A DNA stretch of 64,000 bases from assembly GCF_900104625.1 (NCBI RefSeq), contig NZ_FNVZ01000005.1, positions 434,001 to 498,000 on the forward strand, in the 5' to 3' direction. A program made the translations under genes and the position numbers. Shown piece after piece: positions 43,562 to 52,492 of this stretch. Every line of letters starts with the position of its first letter. Positions within the stretch are counted from its first letter, which is position 1. Origin of the DNA: Leptotrichia massiliensis (lineage in GTDB: Bacteria > Fusobacteriota > Fusobacteriia > Fusobacteriales > Leptotrichiaceae). The notes beneath the pieces are model-generated. The model did no database searches, was not told where the DNA came from, and was given only the letters and a program-made list of their open reading frames with translations.

Positions 43562-44362
43562 GTGAGTAAAAAAATATCACTAAATATGAAGTTGGAAATA
43601 GGGATGCTTTTATTATTTATATTTTTGACAGTTATATTTTACATTTTATTACCTAAAATTAACCTAATGTATTGTTTCTGGCTTTATGAATCTTTTTTAC
43701 ATAGAATTATAGTGATAATGGTAATTGTTTTAATAGATTATGTAATAGATGTTAATTTACGTAGAAAAATTTACAAAAATCTTTTGTGTTTGTTAGATGA
43801 AAAATTAGAAGTTTATACATATATTGATAAAGTAAGTCAGGAATATACAGTATCTAAAAAGGCTTTGTATAAGGATTTTTATGCTAATAATTTATCAGTA
43901 GCTTATTTTGAGATAAATGAATTTGAAAAAGCTATTTTTTACTTAAATCTAATAAATACAAAAAGTAAAAAGGGATATTATAGAAAAGATCCAGTTTTAT
44001 ATTATTACAATTATATTAACGTTTTACTTAAGTCAAATAAAAAAGAAGAAGCGAAAGATATGTATAATCAAAAATTGAATAAAAATAATTTGAAATTAAA
44101 AAATGTATCAAAGGAAATGTTAGAATTATTAGAGGCTAATTTATATGAAAAAGATCATCAAATTTTTAAATGTGTTCAAACCTTATTATCACAAAAAATT
44201 AGTAAAAGACTCGAAATGCATTGTAAATTTTGGTTAGCAGAGTATAATGAAAAAAATAATAATATTGAAAAAGCAGTTGAATATTATAAATATGTATCTG
44301 AAAATGGAAAAGATTTATATTTAAAAAAATTATCAGATGATAAATTAATAGAGTTAAAATAA
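43562..44362 (+). CDS. Membrane-anchored TPR-like protein
   Basis: 266 residues from GTG 43562 (AAAGGAGAA at 43550-43558; the GTG at 43547 precedes that site). Two transmembrane helices at about 13-32 and 43-62 are followed by a soluble part with TPR-like helices (NLSVAYFEINEFEKAIFYLNLINTKSKKG, NNIEKAVEYYKYVSENGKD). Topology probably puts the helical part in the cytosol. Partner unknown. It appears monocistronic, with weak promoter signals only. Confidence 0.6.
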   Translation: MSKKISLNMKLEIGMLLLFIFLTVIFYILLPKINLMYCFWLYESFLHRIIVIMVIVLIDYVIDVNLRRKIYKNLLCLLDEKLEVYTYIDKVSQEYTVSKKALYKDFYANNLSVAYFEINEFEKAIFYLNLINTKSKKGYYRKDPVLYYYNYINVLLKSNKKEEAKDMYNQKLNKNNLKLKNVSKEMLELLEANLYEKDHQIFKCVQTLLSQKISKRLEMHCKFWLAEYNEKNNNIEKAVEYYKYVSENGKDLYLKKLSDDKLIELK

Positions 44363-44474
44363 TATAAATATAATAAACTTTTTTCAATTTCAAAGAACGC
44401 AATTAATAAACAAAATAATAATTATGTATTGAAGCAAAAATATTATAATATAATTGAAAATTATAGGAGTAAAA

Positions 44475-45560
44475 ATGGGATTTCATTTAAATAATAACAT
44501 AGGTAAATTAGAAGTTGTTACTGGAAGCATGTTTTCAGGAAAAAGTGAGGAACTTATAAGAAGGCTTAGGCGTGCAGAGTATGCAAAGCAGAAAATTGTG
44601 GCATTTAAGCATTCAATTGATAATAGATATGGAGAAGAAGGGGTATTTTCGCATGGGAATGACAGTTTTAGAGCTTATCCCGTGAGTGATGTTTCTCAAA
44701 TGGAAGAAATTATGGAAAAAAATGTTGATGCGGAAGTAATTGGTATTGATGAAGTTCAGTTTTTTGGGGAAAAAGTCGTTGAGTTTTGCAAAAAATATGT
44801 GGAATATGGAAAAAGAGTGATCGTCGCAGGGCTTGATATGAGCTTTAGGGCGGAGCCTTACGAGCCGGTGCCAGAACTTATGAGCATTGCTGATCAGGTG
44901 GATAAGCTTCACGCAATTTGCATGGTTTGCGGAAAGCCTGCTTATGCGAGCCAACGTCTTATAAATGGAGAGCCTGCTTATTATGACGATCCGCTGGTTA
45001 TGGTTGGTGCAAATGAAAATTATGAGGCAAGATGCCGAAGACATCACATTGTGAGGCATAGAACTGATAAAAAAGGAAAAATATATTTTATAGTCGGAAC
45101 GGAAATTAACGTTGGCAAGAAATTTGTTGAAAAAATGTATGAAGAGCAGCTATTTGAAAATAAAAAAGTAACAACAATAGTTATAAAAGGGCAAATGGAG
45201 GAAAATGAAAAAAGTGATTTAATAAATTTGCGTGAAAAAATAAATTCGGCATTAACTGAAAACGACTATATCTTTGTCAGAATTACTGGAGGGCTTTTAT
45301 TAAAATTGGAAGGAAGTTACAGTATTCTCGACTTTATGTGTGAATTTAGAAAAAATTCAGAAGTTATCATTGTTTCAAAAAATAAAAAAGGTGTACTTAA
45401 TCAGATTTTATTAACAGTAGATTTACTAAAAAAATCGGACTTGAACTTGAAGGAAATTGTCTATAAAAATGGGAGTAGTCACGCTGGGGAAGAAAAGGAA
45501 GAAAATGGTGTTATTGAGAAAATATCGAAAATAACGGAAGTAAAGTATCGAGAGTTGTAA
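44475..45560 (+). CDS. tdk: Thymidine kinase fused to a BioD-like P-loop domain
   Basis: 361 residues from ATG 44475 (AGGAG in front; the in-frame ATG 44454 precedes it). Residues 10-200 are a class II thymidine kinase: P-loop TGSMFSGKS, IDEVQFF, VAGLDMSFRAEPYEPV, and zinc Cys in ICMVCG and ARCRRHH. Normal enzymes stop at about 195-200. Here residues 203-361 continue with KIYFIVGTEINVGKKFVEK, then a strand DYIFVRITGGLL, and EVIIVSKNKKGVLNQILLTVDLLKKSDLNLKEIVYKNG, the layout of dethiobiotin synthetase (BioD). Its Walker A ends GKK instead of GKT, so the second domain may not bind ATP normally. Thymidine salvage is expected from the first domain. Confidence 0.9.
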   Translation: MGFHLNNNIGKLEVVTGSMFSGKSEELIRRLRRAEYAKQKIVAFKHSIDNRYGEEGVFSHGNDSFRAYPVSDVSQMEEIMEKNVDAEVIGIDEVQFFGEKVVEFCKKYVEYGKRVIVAGLDMSFRAEPYEPVPELMSIADQVDKLHAICMVCGKPAYASQRLINGEPAYYDDPLVMVGANENYEARCRRHHIVRHRTDKKGKIYFIVGTEINVGKKFVEKMYEEQLFENKKVTTIVIKGQMEENEKSDLINLREKINSALTENDYIFVRITGGLLLKLEGSYSILDFMCEFRKNSEVIIVSKNKKGVLNQILLTVDLLKKSDLNLKEIVYKNGSSHAGEEKEENGVIEKISKITEVKYREL

Positions 45561-45682
45561 GATTTAAATTAACTTGTTTAATAATGAATATTCTAAGTTG
45601 TTTATACAAAAAATAGATATTATATAAAATAAAAAACAAGATAAAAAATTAGATATAAAAATAATGAGAAAAAAGGAGAAAT

Positions 45683-47890
45683 ATGAGCAGTATTTTAGAT
45701 GAATTAAATGAAGAGCAGAGAAAAGCTGCGGAAAAGATAGAAGGGCCTGTATTGATACTGGCTGGAGCGGGAAGTGGTAAAACACGGACAGTTACTTATA
45801 GAATCGCACACATGGTAAAAGAAATAGGGATTTCGCCGCTTAATATTCTGGCACTTACTTTTACGAATAAGGCGGCAAGAGAGATGAAGGAAAGGGCTAC
45901 GGCACTTATTGGACATGAGGCGAATAATCTTGTAGTTTCTACATTTCACTCGTTTTCGGTAAGACTGCTTAAAACTTATTCTGAAAGAATTGGATATGGA
46001 CGGAATTTTAATATTTATGATGTGGATGATCAGAAATCGATTATTACAAAGATAAAAAAAGATATGGGAATTAAAGATAATGATAATGTTCAGCCAGGAA
46101 AACTTGCAAATAGAATTAGTAAATTGAAGGAACAGAGGATAGGAATTAAGGAGCTTGAACGGGAAATTGATATGAGGATTCCTGCGAACAGGCTTTTTGG
46201 CGAGATTTATCAGAAGTATAATGAAGTTTTGAAGGCAAATAATGCGATGGATTTTTCGGATTTGCTTTTGAATGCAAGAAAATTGCTGGATGATGCTTTT
46301 GTTCTCGAAAGAATTCAGGAAAGGTATCAGTATATTGTGGTGGATGAGTATCAGGATACTAACGATATTCAGTATGAAATGATTAATCTGATTGCAGCAA
46401 AGTATCGAAACATCTGTGTTGTAGGGGATGAGGATCAAAGTATTTATGCGTTTCGTGGGGCAAATATTAATAATATCTTGAATTTTGAGAGAGATTATAA
46501 GGAAGCTTTTACAGTAAAACTGGAAAGAAATTACCGTTCTACAAAGAAAATACTGGATACAGCCAATGAGCTTATTAAAAATAATAAAAGTTCAAAAGGG
46601 AAAACACTTTGGACAGATGGTTCTGATGGAGAAAAAATCAAGATTTATAATGCAATGACTGTTTATGATGAAGCCGATTTTATTGTGACAGAGATGAAGA
46701 AAAAGAAAAGAGATGGTGCTGATTACAAGGATATGACGATTCTGTACAGGACAAATGCACAGTCAAGAGTTCTGGAGGAAAAACTGCTGTCTGCAAATAT
46801 TCCATATAAAATTTATGGCGGAATGCAGTTCTTTCAACGTAAGGAAATAAAGGATATTTTAGCATATTTGAGTCTTTTAAATAATAAAAATGATAATCAT
46901 AATTTTTATCGTATAATTAATGTTCCCAAACGTTCGGTGGGCGAAAAGACTCTCGAAAAAATACAGGAAGTTGCAAATGAAAAAAATATTTCGATGCTTG
47001 AAACGCTTCACTACATTGATGAAATTCCTGTAAGAGCAGCTACAAAACTGGCATTAAAGGAATTTTACAATTTAATGCAAGGCATTTACTCAAGCCTTGA
47101 AGAAATGTCAATTAAGGAAATATTTGATGAAATTCTTATAAGAACACGTTATATTGACTCAATTGAAGACAATAAGGAAGACAGGGTTAGAAATATTGAG
47201 GAATTGTTAAACAGTATTACTGAAATTGAAAAGCAAAATCCAAGCATGTCCTTGAATGAATATCTTGATATGATTTCGTTAAGTTCAGCGACTGATGAAA
47301 TGGAAGATGATGAAAATTATGTAAAACTTATGACAATTCACAGCTCGAAAGGACTGGAATTTGATTATGTATTTCTTGCGGGAATGGAAGACGGGCTGTT
47401 TCCATCAATTTCTTTTGACGCTCCTGAAGAAGAGCTGGAAGAAGAGCGTAGACTTTGCTATGTGGCAATAACCCGTGCTAAAAAGGAACTGTTTATTTCC
47501 TATTCTTCATCAAGAAAAATTTGGGGAAAAGATGATAATTTGCGTCGTCCATCAAGATTTATCTACGAAATGAAGCAAGATAACCTAGAGTATGTGGGTG
47601 GAAAATACGGAAGTTTAAAAGGGCAATCTTCAGCTCCAAGAAGTTTTACACCGAAAATAGAAAACTTTAATCCATTTTCTAAGGACAAACTAGGAACATT
47701 TGGTAAAAAATCAGGCTCTCAAACAACTTCAAATGTAAATTCTAAATATAAAGTTGGGGATGTGGTTAATCACAAGAAATTTGGACGTGGAAAAATAAAA
47801 AAAGTGGATACAAAAAGCATGGTTGTCGAATTTATGGTTGGAGAAAAGAAAATAGCGTTGGTGTTGGCAGATAAAATTTTAAAAAAATAA
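45683..47890 (+). CDS. pcrA: UvrD/PcrA-type superfamily 1 DNA helicase
   Basis: 735 residues. All SF1A motifs are present: Walker A LAGAGSGKTRTVTYRI, TFTNKAAREMKERA, VVDEYQDTNDIQYEM, VVGDEDQSIYAFRGA, LERNYRSTKKIL, LTIHSSKGLEFDYVFLAGMEDGLFPS, and the LCYVAITRAKKELFISYSSSR end. A C-terminal tail with a Tudor-like KVGDVVNHKKFGRGKIKKVD segment is typical of PcrA. It unwinds DNA in repair and replication. AAAGGAGAAAT precedes ATG 45683; a terminator follows at 47901. Confidence 0.95.
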   Translation: MSSILDELNEEQRKAAEKIEGPVLILAGAGSGKTRTVTYRIAHMVKEIGISPLNILALTFTNKAAREMKERATALIGHEANNLVVSTFHSFSVRLLKTYSERIGYGRNFNIYDVDDQKSIITKIKKDMGIKDNDNVQPGKLANRISKLKEQRIGIKELEREIDMRIPANRLFGEIYQKYNEVLKANNAMDFSDLLLNARKLLDDAFVLERIQERYQYIVVDEYQDTNDIQYEMINLIAAKYRNICVVGDEDQSIYAFRGANINNILNFERDYKEAFTVKLERNYRSTKKILDTANELIKNNKSSKGKTLWTDGSDGEKIKIYNAMTVYDEADFIVTEMKKKKRDGADYKDMTILYRTNAQSRVLEEKLLSANIPYKIYGGMQFFQRKEIKDILAYLSLLNNKNDNHNFYRIINVPKRSVGEKTLEKIQEVANEKNISMLETLHYIDEIPVRAATKLALKEFYNLMQGIYSSLEEMSIKEIFDEILIRTRYIDSIEDNKEDRVRNIEELLNSITEIEKQNPSMSLNEYLDMISLSSATDEMEDDENYVKLMTIHSSKGLEFDYVFLAGMEDGLFPSISFDAPEEELEEERRLCYVAITRAKKELFISYSSSRKIWGKDDNLRRPSRFIYEMKQDNLEYVGGKYGSLKGQSSAPRSFTPKIENFNPFSKDKLGTFGKKSGSQTTSNVNSKYKVGDVVNHKKFGRGKIKKVDTKSMVVEFMVGEKKIALVLADKILKK

Positions 47891-47900
47891 AAAAACTTAT

Positions 47901-47951
47901 TACAGTAAAAATCTTTTTGTTTGATTCAAAGAGGTTTTACTGTATTTTTTG
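47901..47951 (+). terminator. Rho-independent terminator after the helicase gene
   Basis: TACAGTAAAA (47901-47910) pairs with TTTTACTGTA (47935-47944), an inner CTTT/AAAG pairing adds stability, and a T run follows. Confidence 0.85.
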
Positions 47952-48008
47952 CATATTTTCAAAGGAAAAAGAGTTATAATTGAATATACAAATAAAAAAA
48001 GTGTAGGG

Positions 48009-48048
48009 AAGGAGAGTATGATTTTTACGTAACTTGCAATTATCATAC
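48009..48048 (+). promoter_or_regulatory. Leader hairpin and micro-ORF overlapping a strong ribosome site before the NAMPT gene
   Basis: AAGGAGA (48009-48015) is followed by ATG 48018, a four-codon frame (Met-Ile-Phe-Thr) ending at TAA 48030-48032. GTATGAT (48016-48022) can pair with ATCATAC (48042-48048), a seven-base stem. The NAMPT ATG (48058) has no ribosome site of its own, so initiation probably depends on this structure or on TTG 48034. It may be a translational control element. Confidence 0.4.
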
Positions 48049-48057
48049 AAAATAAAA

Positions 48058-49488
48058 ATGAAAAATTTAATACTATCGACAGATTCTTATAAAATTACTC
48101 ATCCATTTCAATATCCAGAAAATATGACTTATATGCACGATTATATCGAAAGTCGTGGTGGCTTATACGGATATGTAAAATTTTTTGGACTTCAATATTA
48201 TTTAATGGAATATTTAACAAAAAAAATTACAAATGAAATGATAGATGAAGCTAAGGAAATTTGCGAATTGCATGGATTGCCATTTTTTGAAGAGGGATGG
48301 AGGTATATTGTAGAAAAACTGGATGGAAAATTGCCACTTAGAATTAGAACTGTGCCAGAAGGCAGCGTTGTAAAAAATCATAATGTGCTGGTTACAGTTG
48401 AATCAACTGACAAAAATGTGCCTTGGATTGTGGGCTGGGTGGAAACATTGCTGTTAAAAGTATGGTATCCAATTACAGTTGCAACATTTTCATACAAGGC
48501 AAAACAGATTATAAAATACTTTTTAGAGGAAACAAGTGATAATGTGGAGTCAGAATTGAAGTTTAAATTGCATGATTTTGGTTATCGTGGTGTTTCCAGC
48601 GAGGAAAGTGCCGGAATTGGTGGAATGGCTCATCTTACAAATTTTTATGGTACAGATACCTTAAATGCACTTGTCTTTGCCCGTAAATATTATGATGAAA
48701 AAATAGCCGCTTACAGCGTGCCTGCTTCTGAACATAGCACAATGACTTCCTGGACTCAAAAATATGAAAAAGAAGCATACGAAAATATGCTTGATAAATT
48801 TCCAAAAGGAATTGTTTCAATCGTTCTTGACAGCTATAATTTTTTTAATGCGGTAGAAAATATTATTGGAAAAGATTTACGTGAAAAAATATTGGCAAGA
48901 GATGGAATGGTTACAATACGTCCAGATAGTGGAGACGCAATTACAAATATTCTATTTGCGCTTGAAAGTCTGGAAAAGAATTTTGGCTATACTATAAACT
49001 CCAAAGGATATAAAGTGATTAACAAAGTCCGTATTTTACAAGGTGATGGAATTAATGAAGATACAATCTGGGATATTTATAAATCTTTAAAGGATAACAA
49101 ATATTCTGCTGAGAATGTTACTTTGGGCTGCGGAGGATCTCTTTTGCAAGGAAATGAAAAATCTGGCATTAACAGGGATACTCATAAATTTGCCATGAAA
49201 TGCAGCTGTATAAAAATTGGAAATGAAGTTAGAGATGTTTACAAAAATCCTGTTACAGATAAAGGAAAAGTCAGTAAAAAAGGACGGCTTGACTTGATAA
49301 AAAATAAAAATGGAGAATTTGAAACAGTAAATATTTCAGACTTACCTGAAAATCAATATCATGAAGATTCCGTAATGGAATGTGTTTTTGAAAATGGAAA
49401 AATTTTAAAAACATATACTTTTGAAGAAGTAAGAAAAAATGAAAGTTTATTGTATAATCCGAGTTTAATTAGAGAAGTATCAAAATAG
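48058..49488 (+). CDS. nadV: Nicotinamide phosphoribosyltransferase (NadV/NAMPT family)
   Basis: 476 residues from ATG 48058, the position that gives the usual start MKNLILSTDSYKITH. Characteristic segments are the STDSYKITHPFQYP opening, FKLHDFGYRGVSSEESAGIGGMAHL, YSVPASEHSTMTSW, IRPDSGDAITN, and the LGCGGSLLQGNEKSGINRDTHKFAMK end. It makes NMN from nicotinamide and PRPP, so the cell salvages nicotinamide to NAD in a one-step route. A TTG at 48034 would add eight residues. The micro-ORF leader upstream is separate. No nadM/pnuC is near. Confidence 0.92.
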   Translation: MKNLILSTDSYKITHPFQYPENMTYMHDYIESRGGLYGYVKFFGLQYYLMEYLTKKITNEMIDEAKEICELHGLPFFEEGWRYIVEKLDGKLPLRIRTVPEGSVVKNHNVLVTVESTDKNVPWIVGWVETLLLKVWYPITVATFSYKAKQIIKYFLEETSDNVESELKFKLHDFGYRGVSSEESAGIGGMAHLTNFYGTDTLNALVFARKYYDEKIAAYSVPASEHSTMTSWTQKYEKEAYENMLDKFPKGIVSIVLDSYNFFNAVENIIGKDLREKILARDGMVTIRPDSGDAITNILFALESLEKNFGYTINSKGYKVINKVRILQGDGINEDTIWDIYKSLKDNKYSAENVTLGCGGSLLQGNEKSGINRDTHKFAMKCSCIKIGNEVRDVYKNPVTDKGKVSKKGRLDLIKNKNGEFETVNISDLPENQYHEDSVMECVFENGKILKTYTFEEVRKNESLLYNPSLIREVSK

Positions 49489-49589
49489 AAATGATAAAAT
49501 TAGATAAAAATAGTTTAAATTAAAGCTGTAAAAATTATACAATTTAAATTTTTAGAAGCGACAAATAAAATTACGAAAGAAGGAAACAA

Positions 49590-50240
49590 ATGAAAAAAAT
49601 ATTATTATTAGGAGTAGCTGCAGTAGTTCTGGCTGCCTGTGGAAATAAGCCAAAAACACAAAATGAAACAGGACATGCAGGACAAAATGCCGAATATGCA
49701 CAATATTTAGACACTTTGAAAGCTGATAATAATTTAAAAATCACAATGGGAAAAGTTCCTGTAACAATTGTTGGAAAAGAATTAAAAGTTGGAGATAAAA
49801 TAAGGGAAGTGCCTTTAGTTGTAAATACGAAATTAGAAGAAAAAAATATTTTTGAAGATAAAAATATAAAAGTAATTTATACAGCTCCGTCACTTGATAC
49901 AAAAGTTTGTTCACTGCAGACAAAACAGTTAAATGAAGCTGCCAAAACTCACACAAACGTGAAATTTTACTCTGTGACAGTTGACACTCCATTTGCTCAG
50001 GAAAGATTCTGTACAGCCAATGAAATTAATGGATTAAAAGCGGTTTCTGACTTTAAATATCATCAATTTGGTATCCAAAATGGATTTTTCATAAAGGAAA
50101 AAGGGCTTTTAACAAGAGCATTGATGATAGTGGATGAAAATAATAATGTGAAATACATTGAATACGTGTCTGAGGAAGGAAAAGAGGCAGATGTCGATAA
50201 GGCATTGAAATTTTTGGAAAATAAATTGTTGAAAAAATAA
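49590..50240 (+). CDS. tpx: Thiol peroxidase (Tpx family) with lipoprotein signal peptide
   Basis: 216 residues. A type II signal peptide MKKILLLGVAAVVLAAC (Cys17) is followed by a linker, then a Tpx domain from about residue 45. The peroxidatic Cys is in PSLDTKVCSLQTKQL (Cys107) and the resolving Cys in AQERFCTANEI (Cys141), the typical 1-2 Cys Tpx spacing. SDFKYHQFG is also conserved. Ordinary Tpx is cytoplasmic or periplasmic and soluble; here it should be lipid-anchored in the envelope. It is probably reduced by a thioredoxin-like protein, not seen here. Confidence 0.9.
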   Translation: MKKILLLGVAAVVLAACGNKPKTQNETGHAGQNAEYAQYLDTLKADNNLKITMGKVPVTIVGKELKVGDKIREVPLVVNTKLEEKNIFEDKNIKVIYTAPSLDTKVCSLQTKQLNEAAKTHTNVKFYSVTVDTPFAQERFCTANEINGLKAVSDFKYHQFGIQNGFFIKEKGLLTRALMIVDENNNVKYIEYVSEEGKEADVDKALKFLENKLLKK

Positions 50241-50258
50241 AGATAATATTAAAGTTCG

Positions 50259-50318
50259 CTCAAACCCCATTAATATTTGATCTAATAGTTTAATATTAAA
50301 GGAGTTTGAGTTTTTTTC
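50259..50318 (+). terminator. Rho-independent terminator after tpx
   Basis: CTCAAAC.CC.TTAATATT (50259-50277) pairs in 17 of 19 positions with the arm 50292-50310, followed by seven T. Confidence 0.88.
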
Positions 50319-50339
50319 TATTATTTTTATTTTAACAAA

Positions 50340-51098
50340 CTATCGTGATAATTTCAGTTGACTTTCATGCACGAAACCGTATCCAACTTTATCTGATCCT
50401 CCTTCAAAATACATGATATATTTCCATTCTCCAAAATCCTGTGTTATTGCTGCATAATAATCATTTGGAATTTTTTTTATTATATCATATTGTTTAGAAG
50501 GCCCTTTTCTTATATTCGTATAACCTTCTTTTGAATATATAGTATATGCTTTATTATCTTCTGAACCTATTACTCTGTTTAAACTTTCTCCAAAATCCAT
50601 ATTTTTTGGTATTTTGACTGTTGTCGATGAAATTTTTTCATGTTTTACTATTTCTGCGTAAAAATAATCTACTGCACAACAGCCAGCATATATCTTAACA
50701 GGTTTTAAAGTTAGTTTTACAGGCTGAGTAACATATCCCCATTCATTTTTTTTCATTTTGCTTTCAATATCCGGAGATATTTCCTTACCTATATTGAGTA
50801 TTCTGTTATACATTTTTTTTCCACCGATTCTTCCGTCTGTATTTCCAGGCCATACAATCAGGACATTATTCATAAATTTTTCTTTATCTTCAGGAGTAAA
50901 TTCCAAATATATTGCAAAACCTCCTGTTCCATCTTCTCCTGTTATAGGAAGAACAGTATCTTTATTATATTTTCCATTTCTGCTCCATACAAAACGCAGC
51001 ATTCCTTTAGCTTCCGTAGTAATATTACCTCCATTACTATTTTTTCCAAATGAAATACATGTAATTATAAGCATTATTATAAACAATATTTTTTTCAT
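50340..51098 (-). CDS. Exported SH3-domain protein, paralogue 1
   Basis: 252 residues with a Sec signal peptide (about 1-19). The N-terminal part (GMLRFVWSRNGKYNKD to KHEKISS, with the VWPGN segment) is shared with the next gene. The C-terminal 70 residues are a bacterial SH3 domain (YSKEGYTNIRKGPSKQYDIIKKIPNDYYAAITQDFGEWKYI). SH3 domains of this kind often bind peptidoglycan or peptides in the envelope. Two adjacent Cys (GCCAVDY) may be in a disulfide. GAGGTGATTT precedes the start. First downstream gene of a minus-strand block. Confidence 0.7.
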   Translation of the reverse strand: MKKILFIIMLIITCISFGKNSNGGNITTEAKGMLRFVWSRNGKYNKDTVLPITGEDGTGGFAIYLEFTPEDKEKFMNNVLIVWPGNTDGRIGGKKMYNRILNIGKEISPDIESKMKKNEWGYVTQPVKLTLKPVKIYAGCCAVDYFYAEIVKHEKISSTTVKIPKNMDFGESLNRVIGSEDNKAYTIYSKEGYTNIRKGPSKQYDIIKKIPNDYYAAITQDFGEWKYIMYFEGGSDKVGYGFVHESQLKLSR

Positions 51099-51128
51099 AT
51101 TAAATCACCTCTTTATTTGTATAGCATT

Positions 51129-51926
51129 CTAATTAAATAAATCAATATTTTCAAAAGGATGTCTTATATTTTTCTTCAGTTTACTTTTACGTACATATCC
51201 ATACGTGAAATCAGGATATGTATTACGGTAATATACAAAAACCCATTCTCCAAAATCCTGTATTTCTCCTACAATATCATTTTTCCCGATTTTTTTTACA
51301 ATTCTAGATTTTTCACTAGGTTTTTCCATAATATTTACAGACTTTTCTGATGACTTTACAGCATATTCAACAGTAAAGTTTCCGTATACTTTTTCATCAA
51401 ATTTTTCATCAGATAATTTTATTTTTGGTGCTTTTATTTCTTTAACATTTACCAACTCACTGTACAATAAGGTTGCATTACATCCTAATTTAGGTTTTAG
51501 AGATTTCAGTCTTATTTTCACAGTCATTTCCCTATGTCCTGCCTTATTTTTCTTTATTTTGGTGTTCTTAAATATTTTTTGAACCATCTTCAATGTATCT
51601 TCTTCGTGATTTCTGTATTGAAGTGAAGGATTACTGGCAAGAGCTTTAGCATACCCTTCATCTGACAAATCATTTGGCCATACATAAACTATTTTTCTAC
51701 CAAAATCCTCGGGATTATTCGGTATAAAAAACAGTTTTACTGAGTTACCATCAATTGCATCACAGTCATCTTCATCAGTCCATTCAAAACGAAGTGTACC
51801 TTCTGTTTCAAAAACATTATTTTCATCTCCACTTGAAATTAGTTTTACACTGGAAGCGGCACTGGAAACGAAAGAGACTGTAAATAAAATGACTAAAGTA
51901 AGAATAGAAAAAATATTTTTTTTCAT
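51129..51926 (-). CDS. Exported SH3-domain protein, paralogue 2
   Basis: 265 residues, signal peptide about 1-24 (ending SAASS). The same order as the previous gene: beta part with GTLRFEWTDEDD, IVYVWPND, LKPKLGCN; then an SH3 unit (KSSEKSVNIMEKPSEKSRIVKKIGKNDIVGEIQDFGEWVFVYYRN). The two genes are about 30 bases apart and clearly duplicated. Probably an envelope protein. GGGAGATAA precedes the start. Confidence 0.7.
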   Translation of the reverse strand: MKKNIFSILTLVILFTVSFVSSAASSVKLISSGDENNVFETEGTLRFEWTDEDDCDAIDGNSVKLFFIPNNPEDFGRKIVYVWPNDLSDEGYAKALASNPSLQYRNHEEDTLKMVQKIFKNTKIKKNKAGHREMTVKIRLKSLKPKLGCNATLLYSELVNVKEIKAPKIKLSDEKFDEKVYGNFTVEYAVKSSEKSVNIMEKPSEKSRIVKKIGKNDIVGEIQDFGEWVFVYYRNTYPDFTYGYVRKSKLKKNIRHPFENIDLFN

Positions 51927-52005
51927 AGTTTATCTCCCTTTTCTTTAAAACTGTAGTAATAAAACTAATTAATTTTAAAATTTAGTATCAATTATAAAAT
52001 AACTT

Positions 52006-52455
52006 TTAAAAATATACATCATAATAGTCTAAATTTTCACCATTTTCTCCTGTTTGCAGTCCCCAGTCTATCATTACCACTTTCTGTTCTCCCTTATAAC
52101 TAATTATTAATCTCGCTTCTGGAATTCCTTCAGGAACGATTCCCATAAAGCTATAAACTACATTTTTTTTAAGCTTAATTATAAATCCTGTTTCAATAGG
52201 GTAAAAATATGAATCATTCCATTCAACATAATTATGTTCTACAGTAACTCCATCAACTTTCGCAACAAATTTTATTTCCCTATCAAAATCATTTCTCCTT
52301 GCTAGCAACAATTTCCCTTTTCCTAATGAAGTATAGCTTTTTGTTAATGGATTTGTATAGATAGTAAGTACCTTTGTTTTTCCGTAGCATGATATGAACA
52401 TTAATATTGATAATATAAGCATAAAAAATTTTATAGATATATTTTTCTTGTACAT
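52006..52455 (-). CDS. Unknown lipoprotein
   Basis: 149 residues from the ATG at 52455-52453 (AAGGAG upstream on the minus strand). A type II signal peptide ends MFISC (Cys23). The mature part is basic and beta-like (TKVLTIYTNPLTKSYTSLGKGKLLLARRNDFDREI). The family is not recognised. It lies in the exported-protein block, probably anchored in the outer or inner membrane. Confidence 0.65.
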   Translation of the reverse strand: MYKKNISIKFFMLILSILMFISCYGKTKVLTIYTNPLTKSYTSLGKGKLLLARRNDFDREIKFVAKVDGVTVEHNYVEWNDSYFYPIETGFIIKLKKNVVYSFMGIVPEGIPEARLIISYKGEQKVVMIDWGLQTGENGENLDYYDVYF

Positions 52456-52492
52456 ACTTTTCAACTCCTTCTTAAAGTTATTGTGATTTTAA

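Noticed and set aside
45704-46438. Long minus-strand frame of 244 codons within the helicase gene
   Set aside because: It lies fully antisense to a certain pcrA-type gene, has a skewed composition and no ribosome site.
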